Assembly: GCA_937877685.1 (NCBI GenBank)
Contig: CALFGU010000229.1
Coordinates: 1 to 10,804, forward strand
From: an uncultured Prevotella sp.
Lineage (GTDB): Bacteria > Bacteroidota > Bacteroidia > Bacteroidales > Bacteroidaceae
Length of the DNA: 10,804 nt
Reading direction: 5' to 3'
The notes beneath the pieces were generated by a model. The model did not search any database, was not told the origin of the DNA, and worked only from the letters and a program-made list of their open reading frames with translations. Below, one piece after another: positions 6,965 to 10,804 of this stretch. Within the stretch, counting starts at the first letter, position 1. Every line of letters begins with the position of its first letter. Both the position numbers and the translations under genes were made by a program.

Positions 6965-7873
6965 ATGGCAAATTTACATGTAAATATTGGCAACCTCAGC
7001 CTTAAGAATCCCGTAATGACGGCTTCAGGTACATTTGGTTATGGCATCGAATTTGCCGACTTTATCAACCTCGAAGACCTCGGTGGTTTTATCGTAAAGG
7101 GCACAACGCTCAATCCTCGTGAAGGCAACGACTATCCCCGTATGGCGGAAACTCCTGCGGGCATGCTTAATTGTGTTGGACTTCAGAATAAGGGGGTTGA
7201 TTATTTCTGCGAAAACATTTATCCCGAGTTGAAGGACTTGGACACCAACGTTATTGTAAACGTGTCGGGTTCTACGCCTGAAGATTATGCCGAATGTGCC
7301 GCACGCATTGATGCTTTAGAGCGCATTCCTGCTATTGAACTCAACATTTCTTGCCCCAACGTGAAGAACGGCGGTATGGCATTCGGTGTGACTCCCGAAG
7401 GTGCTGCAACTGTGGTTAAGGCGGTGCGTCAGGCATACAACAAGACACTCATCGTTAAGCTTTCACCCAACGTAACCAGCATTGCTGACATCGCAAAGGC
7501 GGTTGAAGCAGAAGGTGCTGATAGTGTTTCGCTCATTAACACCCTCATGGGCACTGCTATTGACATTGAGCGCCGTTGTACAAAGCTCAGCATCGGCACA
7601 GGCGGTCTCAGCGGTCCCTGTGTAAAACCCGTAGCGCTCCGCATGGTGATGCAAGTGGCAAAGTCGGTGAACATTCCCATCGTGGGTCTCGGAGGTATTA
7701 TGAATGCTACCGACGCTATTGAGTTCCTCATGGCTGGCGCTACAGCCATTGAAATCGGTACGGCAAACTTCATCGACCCTGCCATCACCGTAAAGGTGGT
7801 AAACGGCATCAACGAATGGATGGACCACCATGGGGTGAAGGACATCCACGAGATTATTGGATGCGTAAAATAA
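6965..7873 (+). CDS. pyrD: Dihydroorotate dehydrogenase B catalytic subunit PyrD (type 1B)
   Basis: PyrD oxidises dihydroorotate to orotate using FMN, and works as a heterotetramer with PyrK. The 302-residue protein is an FMN-binding TIM barrel. It has NPVMTASGTFGYG (15-27), FIVKGTT, MLNCVGLQNKG (67-77), the active-site loop ELNISCPNVKNGG with catalytic base C130, and SLINTLMGTAID. The phosphate-binding region is GLGGIMNATDAIEFLMAG followed by AIEIGTANF. Cysteine as the catalytic base, together with the adjacent pyrK, defines type 1B. I chose the ATG at 6965 over an in-frame TTG at 6956: it gives the normal N-terminus (MANLHVNIGNLSLKNP) and leaves two bases after the pyrK stop. All eight arginine codons are CGC or CGT, typical of a well-expressed core gene here. 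Confidence 0.97.
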   Translation: MANLHVNIGNLSLKNPVMTASGTFGYGIEFADFINLEDLGGFIVKGTTLNPREGNDYPRMAETPAGMLNCVGLQNKGVDYFCENIYPELKDLDTNVIVNVSGSTPEDYAECAARIDALERIPAIELNISCPNVKNGGMAFGVTPEGAATVVKAVRQAYNKTLIVKLSPNVTSIADIAKAVEAEGADSVSLINTLMGTAIDIERRCTKLSIGTGGLSGPCVKPVALRMVMQVAKSVNIPIVGLGGIMNATDAIEFLMAGATAIEIGTANFIDPAITVKVVNGINEWMDHHGVKDIHEIIGCVK

Positions 7874-7890
7874 TAATCCCATCATAGTAA

Positions 7891-7932
7891 AAATTAAGTC
7901 CGAGAGAATTCAATTTATCTCGGACTTAATTT
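7891..7932 (+). terminator. Terminator after pyrD, 15-bp perfect hairpin
   Basis: A perfect 15-bp inverted repeat has arms AAATTAAGTCCGAGA (7891-7905) and TCTCGGACTTAATTT (7918-7932) and a 12-base loop containing GAATTC. It lies 17 bases after the pyrD stop. The U tract is short and partly inside the stem, but A-rich DNA precedes the left arm, so it may work in either direction. Confidence 0.8.
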
Positions 7933-8035
7933 GAAATATGTCTGACTTATTTTTTGCCACAACAATTTAGTTCTTTCTCAAGTAAATATTAGTGAAGAAA
8001 ACCCTCAAAGGTGTCATCTTACTTACTCAATAATT

Positions 8036-9454
8036 ATGACCATCTGCGCTATCTCAACGGCTCACGGCGGAGCTATCGGAGTGATTCGTACTTCAGGACC
8101 GAACGCCATAGAAATTACGGATAAAATATTTCATTCAGTAAATGGGAAACCACTTACCGAACGAAAAGCATATACCCAAACATTTGGACACATCGTCAAT
8201 GAGAAGAGCGAAATCATTGATGAAGTGCTCGTGAGCGTTTATCGTGCACCGCACTCCTATACCGGCGAGAACAGCACAGAAATTTCTTGCCATGGTTCTG
8301 AATACATACTTCGCGAGGTGCTCCACTTGCTCATCGCTAATGGATGCCGACTCGCCGAACCTGGAGAATTTACCAAGCGTGCCTTCATGAATGGCAAGAT
8401 GGACTTAAGCCAAGCTGAAGCTGTAGCAGATTTGATTGCGTCGGACTCTGCCGCAAGTCACCGTGTAGCAATGAACCAAATGCGTGGCGGATTTAGCAAG
8501 GAATTGGGGGCGCTCAGAGACAAACTTCTTACCCTCACCTCACTCATGGAGTTGGAACTCGACTTCTCCGACCATGAAGACCTTGAGTTTGCCGACCGCA
8601 CAGAACTCCTTGATTTATCAACGATTATCGAGCACAAACTCAGCGAACTCGTACAATCATTTCGAGTAGGCAATGCTATTAAAAAGGGTATTCCCGTCGC
8701 TATTGTGGGGCAAACCAATGCGGGTAAATCAACCCTACTTAACGCGTTATTGGGCGAAGAGCGCGCCATCGTTTCCGACATTCACGGCACTACGCGCGAC
8801 GTCATTGAAGACACCATGATTATCAACGGAACAACCTTCCGCTTTATTGACACGGCAGGTATTCGCGACACGGCAGATGCGATTGAAAGTATCGGTATCC
8901 AGCGCTCGTATGAAAAACTCCAGCAAGCGGACATTATTATTTGGATGATTGATGTAAATCAAATTGCCGAAACACTTAAGGACCTCGGCGCAGACATCCT
9001 TTCGGCAACTACCGATAAGCACCTTATTCTCGCAATCAACAAGGTGGACGAATCTTCTGAACAAATCACCTCAACAATTGAGGAAGAAATTTCTCAATTC
9101 CTATCCACCAACAACGAAAGCATTTCTTCCTGCCTAAAGGTAGAAACCGCCCTTCTCAGCGCCAAACTAAACAAAGGAGTAAACACACTGAAAGAAAGCC
9201 TCGCCACCTCCCCCTGCATTCCTCAATGTTCAGGAGATAACACCATTGTCACCAATACCCGCCACTTCGCTGCCCTCAGCCAAGCCCTCGCCGCCATCCA
9301 CCGCGTACAAGAAGGCCTCAACCTCCAACTCTCTGGCGACTTCATCTCCCAAGACCTCCGCGAGTGTATCCACCACCTCTCCGACATCGTCGGCGAAGTC
9401 TCCACCGACTCCATCCTTCAAAACATCTTCAAACATTTCTGCATCGGCAAATAA
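8036..9454 (+). CDS. mnmE: tRNA modification GTPase MnmE (TrmE)
   Basis: MnmE works with MnmG to install the 5-carboxymethylaminomethyl group on wobble uridine of certain tRNAs. The 472-residue length is normal. The N-terminal tetrahydrofolate-binding domain starts TICAISTAHGGAIGVIRTSG and includes SYTGENSTEISCHGS (74-88). The helical domain has GEFTKRAFMNGKMDLSQAEAV (110-130). The G domain has the P-loop GQTNAGKS (225-232), the G2 loop DIHGTTRDVIED, G3 DTAG (272-275) and G4 NKVD (335-338). The protein ends in the C-terminal CIGK with the catalytic cysteine C469. An in-frame TAA at 8030-8032 fixes the start at 8036. The gene stands alone: 162 bases separate it from pyrD, with only an imperfect -7-like sequence near 7948-7956. 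Its 3' end is the attachment site of SGI1-type islands in other bacteria. Confidence 0.97.
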   Translation: MTICAISTAHGGAIGVIRTSGPNAIEITDKIFHSVNGKPLTERKAYTQTFGHIVNEKSEIIDEVLVSVYRAPHSYTGENSTEISCHGSEYILREVLHLLIANGCRLAEPGEFTKRAFMNGKMDLSQAEAVADLIASDSAASHRVAMNQMRGGFSKELGALRDKLLTLTSLMELELDFSDHEDLEFADRTELLDLSTIIEHKLSELVQSFRVGNAIKKGIPVAIVGQTNAGKSTLLNALLGEERAIVSDIHGTTRDVIEDTMIINGTTFRFIDTAGIRDTADAIESIGIQRSYEKLQQADIIIWMIDVNQIAETLKDLGADILSATTDKHLILAINKVDESSEQITSTIEEEISQFLSTNNESISSCLKVETALLSAKLNKGVNTLKESLATSPCIPQCSGDNTIVTNTRHFAALSQALAAIHRVQEGLNLQLSGDFISQDLRECIHHLSDIVGEVSTDSILQNIFKHFCIGK

Positions 9455-9481
9455 CACTTGTAATCCATTGGTACACAGCGT

Positions 9482-9542
9482 ATTACAATATATTTTCACG
9501 TGCAAAAATCAGCAATTTTTCTACTTATAACAAGATTGTAAT
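9482..9542. repeat. Nested dyad downstream of mnmE
   Basis: ATTACAAT (9482-9489) and ATTGTAAT (9535-9542) are perfect 8-bp inverted copies. Between them lies a second dyad, AAAAAT (9504-9509), loop CAGCA, ATTTTT (9515-9520). The stems are AT-only or nearly so and would be weak as RNA, so protein binding or chance is as likely as a terminator. Confidence 0.35.
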
Positions 9543-9619
9543 TTGTTGTATTTCAGAATATTGCATAGTTTAATCTAAAAATTGAAGATATACAATAAAT
9601 TTTCCATCCTGGAAAATGT

Positions 9620-9654
9620 AAAGTCTGAATTTTAACGAAAAATTCGGGCTTTTT
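9620..9654 (+). terminator. Intrinsic terminator, probably of mnmE
   Basis: AAAGTCTGAATTTT (9620-9633), a 5-base loop AACGA, and AAAATTCGGGCTTT (9639-9652) form a 14-bp stem with two G-U pairs. It runs into a T tract ending at 9654. It is well formed but lies about 165 bases after the mnmE stop, so it implies a long 3' untranslated region or a separate small transcript. Confidence 0.65.
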
Positions 9655-9722
9655 ACATATTTACCGTCCGAATTTCGATAGTTTTTACAATTACGATACG
9701 TATATGCGACGAAATTTAGGGG

Positions 9723-9732
9723 CTGTGCACAG
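9723..9732. repeat. 10-bp perfect palindrome CTGTGCACAG
   Basis: CTGTGCACAG is self-complementary and is preceded by a G run (GGGG ending at 9722). It is the most GC-rich spot in its surroundings and resembles a dimer-binding operator. It could also be a remnant of an insertion-sequence end, but no matching inverted end was found in the window. Confidence 0.4.
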
Positions 9733-9753
9733 ATTTATAGTGTAATAAAGCTC

Positions 9754-9770
9754 CTATTTACTGTAAATAG
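9754..9770. repeat. Palindrome CTATTTAC-T-GTAAATAG
   Basis: Perfect 8-bp arms (9754-9761 and 9763-9770) flank a single T. The arrangement is operator-like, 21 bases after the CTGTGCACAG palindrome. With a 1-base centre it cannot fold as a full hairpin, which favours a DNA-level role if it has one. Confidence 0.4.
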
Positions 9771-9805
9771 CCTACAATCTCTAACAACAAACTTGAAAAC
9801 TTACA

Positions 9806-9817
9806 ATATGTACATAT
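9806..9817. repeat. 12-bp perfect palindrome ATATGTACATAT
   Basis: ATATGTACATAT is fully self-complementary with no spacer. It lies 35 bases after the CTATTTAC palindrome and its first two bases overlap a TACAAT motif. In AT-rich DNA a palindrome like this may be chance, but it is the third within 95 bases. Confidence 0.35.
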
Positions 9818-9886
9818 ATTCCCCATAGTGATATTTGCATTTCATGGTGGTTTATTACTCGTTTCTTTTCTATTATGAGATACAAT

Positions 9887-9956
9887 TTTGTCCCTCGTTT
9901 GTGCCCCAGACACTCGAGGGACGCAGTTTTTTTGTCCCTTTTTGTCCCTTGGGCAC
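9887..9956. repeat. GTCCCT repeat cluster with competing hairpins
   Basis: TTTGTCCCT occurs at 9887-9895 and then twice in an exact 10-base tandem (TTTGTCCCTT at 9931-9940 and 9941-9950). One inverted copy, CGAGGGAC (9915-9922), pairs perfectly with GTCCCTCG (9890-9897). The loop of that hairpin holds an inner GTG and CAC pair. The same GAGGGAC could instead pair with either tandem copy, and GTGCCC (9901-9906) could pair with GGGCAC (9951-9956). The direct repeat ACAATTTTG (9882-9890 and 9964-9972) brackets the cluster. This suggests a structured RNA or a protein-binding array. Confidence 0.6.
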
Positions 9957-10040
9957 CCATGTGACAATTTTGACTTAGGTTAAAATGCTTTGTATGAAGT
10001 GTTTAACATTTGTACCTAAAAGCGATTTTACTACGAAGCA

Positions 10041-10048
10041 TATATTTG
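10041..10048 (+). promoter_or_regulatory. Possible -7 promoter element of the multi-HTH gene
   Basis: TATATTTG matches TAnnTTTG. There is no TTG at the right distance upstream; the nearest TTTG (10009-10012) is 28 bases away. If real, it would give a leader of about 140 bases before the ATG at 10197. Confidence 0.25.
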
Positions 10049-10111
10049 ACAGAAAATTCAAATTTTTCGCATTCAATATTTAGTTGCAATTTGTAAGTTT
10101 CTTGTTAAATA

Positions 10112-10153
10112 CACCTTCTATTCCCATCAAATTGAGAATAGTCAATAGGGGTG
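10112..10153 (+). promoter_or_regulatory. Possible two-state leader hairpin before the multi-HTH gene
   Basis: CTATTC (10118-10123) can pair with GAATAG (10136-10141). An overlapping alternative pairs CACCTTCTATT (10112-10122) with AATAGGGGTG (10144-10153), using two G-U pairs and one bulge. The two folds exclude each other. Stems are short and the signal is weak, so this may be chance. Confidence 0.2.
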
Positions 10154-10196
10154 AGTTATATATTATTGTGCCGCTCTAATGTGGCTCATATATATA

Positions 10197-10804
10197 ATGA
10201 ATACAAAGTTTTTTAATCATTATCCAAGAGAATGGGATACCTTGGGTAATGAATGGAAAGAGATTATCACAGGTGATGTTCTTTCAATTTCCCAAGCAAG
10301 TGAGTTGTCTGGTTTCAGTAAACGTTTCATCTATGCACAGATCCATAGCATGAAATTATTATCGACTGACAAAGACCCACTATCAAAACATATAAACAGC
10401 AAAAGTCTTCAAATCGAATGGCGAAGATTTCTTATGTGGTATTCGCATTTTGATATATTGCCGGCTTCTCCATTCGGTCCTCCCTCCTATTCACTTAAAG
10501 GGATGATGAAGTATATGGGAAGAAGCCGCTCGTGGTCACTAATATTTGTCTCAAGGTACAATATTCATACATTCTTCATCGGTTCACTCAGACGTTTTGA
10601 TAGATATGATGTAGAAGAGGGCTGGAAGAAAGAATCAATATATTTTAAAGAGTGGATTGACATTGATGAGATAGAAAATTACCTACACATTCCAAAAGCA
10701 AATCTATATTCCTGCGTAGCCAAACGTGAAGTCAGAACACGATTTCATAGCGGAATAATGCAATTCTCACAGAAAGATGTATTAAGGATTATAAAAGACA
10801 ATCA
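10197..10804 (+). CDS. Triple excisionase-like winged helix-turn-helix protein, 3' partial
   Basis: The frame is open from the ATG at 10197 to the window edge (202 codons seen). An in-frame ATG at 10179 is possible but adds only a hydrophobic MWLIYI. I see three successive units of about 50 residues like HTH_17/MerR-excisionase domains, each with two helices, a short wing and a final helix. Unit 1 (about 29-79) begins ISQASELSGFSKRFIYAQIH. Unit 2 (about 97-145) has LKGMMKYMGRSRSWSLIFVS then RRFDRYDVEEGW. Unit 3 (about 152-201) has IDIDEIENYLHIPKANLYSC then MQFSQKDVLRII. Unit 3 fits the family pattern best and unit 1 has the longest insert. Function is inferred as DNA binding, perhaps regulator, excisionase or replication initiator of a mobile element. 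Arginine is AGA or AGG in 8 of 14 cases and ATA is common, unlike the genes to the left, which suggests transfer. Confidence 0.7.
   Translation, partial: MNTKFFNHYPREWDTLGNEWKEIITGDVLSISQASELSGFSKRFIYAQIHSMKLLSTDKDPLSKHINSKSLQIEWRRFLMWYSHFDILPASPFGPPSYSLKGMMKYMGRSRSWSLIFVSRYNIHTFFIGSLRRFDRYDVEEGWKKESIYFKEWIDIDEIENYLHIPKANLYSCVAKREVRTRFHSGIMQFSQKDVLRIIKDN

Larger units (their letters stand above)
9455..10196 (+). other. AT-rich, repeat-rich region without a convincing gene
   Basis: These 742 bases between mnmE and the multi-HTH ORF contain no ORF that I believe in. The longest with an ATG that I found is 44 codons (9844-9978), and it is built from the repeats. The stretch is clearly richer in A and T than the genes to its left. 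It holds a nested dyad (9482-9542), a terminator-like hairpin (9620-9654), three perfect or near-perfect palindromes between 9723 and 9817, six copies of TACAAT, and a GTCCCT repeat cluster with mutually exclusive pairings (9887-9956). A -7-type promoter sequence lies at 10041. Possible roles are a long control region, an origin, an att region or an untranslated RNA; the sequence alone does not decide. Confidence 0.6.

Noticed and set aside
7948..7956. TATTTTTTG as a promoter for mnmE
   Set aside because: It has one T too many for TAnnTTTG, and the only upstream TTTG is 14 bases away inside the pyrD terminator.
9246..9573. ORFs on the plus strand overlapping the 3' end of mnmE in other frames
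   Set aside because: They are serine, threonine and proline-rich shadows of the C-rich mnmE coding sequence.
9719..9732. GGGGCTGTGCACAG as the end of an insertion sequence
   Set aside because: No matching inverted end, transposase gene or target duplication is visible in the window.
9887..9956. GTCCCT repeats as a CRISPR array
   Set aside because: The units are only about 10 bases, partly in direct tandem, with no regular spacers and no cas genes nearby.
9844..9978. 44-codon ORF (start MVVYYSFLFYY) through the GTCCCT cluster
   Set aside because: Its sequence is dictated by the DNA repeats (FVPFCPLG-like), it resembles no known protein, and AT-rich DNA gives such frames by chance. A small peptide cannot be excluded.

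Overview
The window looks like chromosomal DNA from a Bacteroidales bacterium, most likely Prevotella or a close relative. The signs are Bacteroidetes-type promoters (TAnnTTTG with an upstream TTG), the near absence of Shine-Dalgarno sequences, a tandem pair of DUF4923-like secreted proteins, and a pyrK-pyrD pair for the NAD-linked type 1B dihydroorotate dehydrogenase. No rRNA, CRISPR array or transposase gene is visible.

Layout. (1) 1-2172: the 3' part of a large cell-wall protein (amidase-like, Fn3 and amidotransferase-like Rossmann domains), then an unrecognised 96-residue protein. (2) 2173-4157: a polypyrimidine spacer with a run of eight C, then a YgiQ-family radical SAM protein. (3) 4158-5777: a promoter and two tandem DUF4923-like genes, the first exported by signal peptidase I and the second a lipoprotein, closed by a hairpin terminator. 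(4) 5805-5963: a tRNA-Val(UAC) on the minus strand with its own promoter and terminator, convergent with the DUF4923-like pair. (5) 6030-7932: pyrK-pyrD, preceded by a promoter and a possible 30-codon leader ORF whose stop overlaps the pyrK start, and ended by a 15-bp perfect hairpin. (6) 8036-9454: mnmE, complete to its C-terminal CIGK motif. (7) 9455-10196: about 740 bases of AT-rich DNA without a convincing gene but with many palindromes and repeats. (8) 10197-end: an ORF cut by the window edge that appears to encode three successive excisionase-like winged helix-turn-helix units.

Up to mnmE the content is mostly ordinary core genome: pyrimidine synthesis, tRNA modification, a tRNA and envelope proteins. 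Composition and codon use change after mnmE. The last ORF uses AGA/AGG for 8 of 14 arginines and many ATA codons, while pyrD uses only CGC/CGT for its arginines. The 3' end of mnmE is a known integration site for SGI1-type islands in Enterobacteria. A reasonable but unproven reading is that the window ends inside the edge of an acquired element. In that reading the repeat-rich region is a control, att or origin region and the multi-HTH protein is its DNA-binding regulator. This right-hand part is where anything new in the window would lie.
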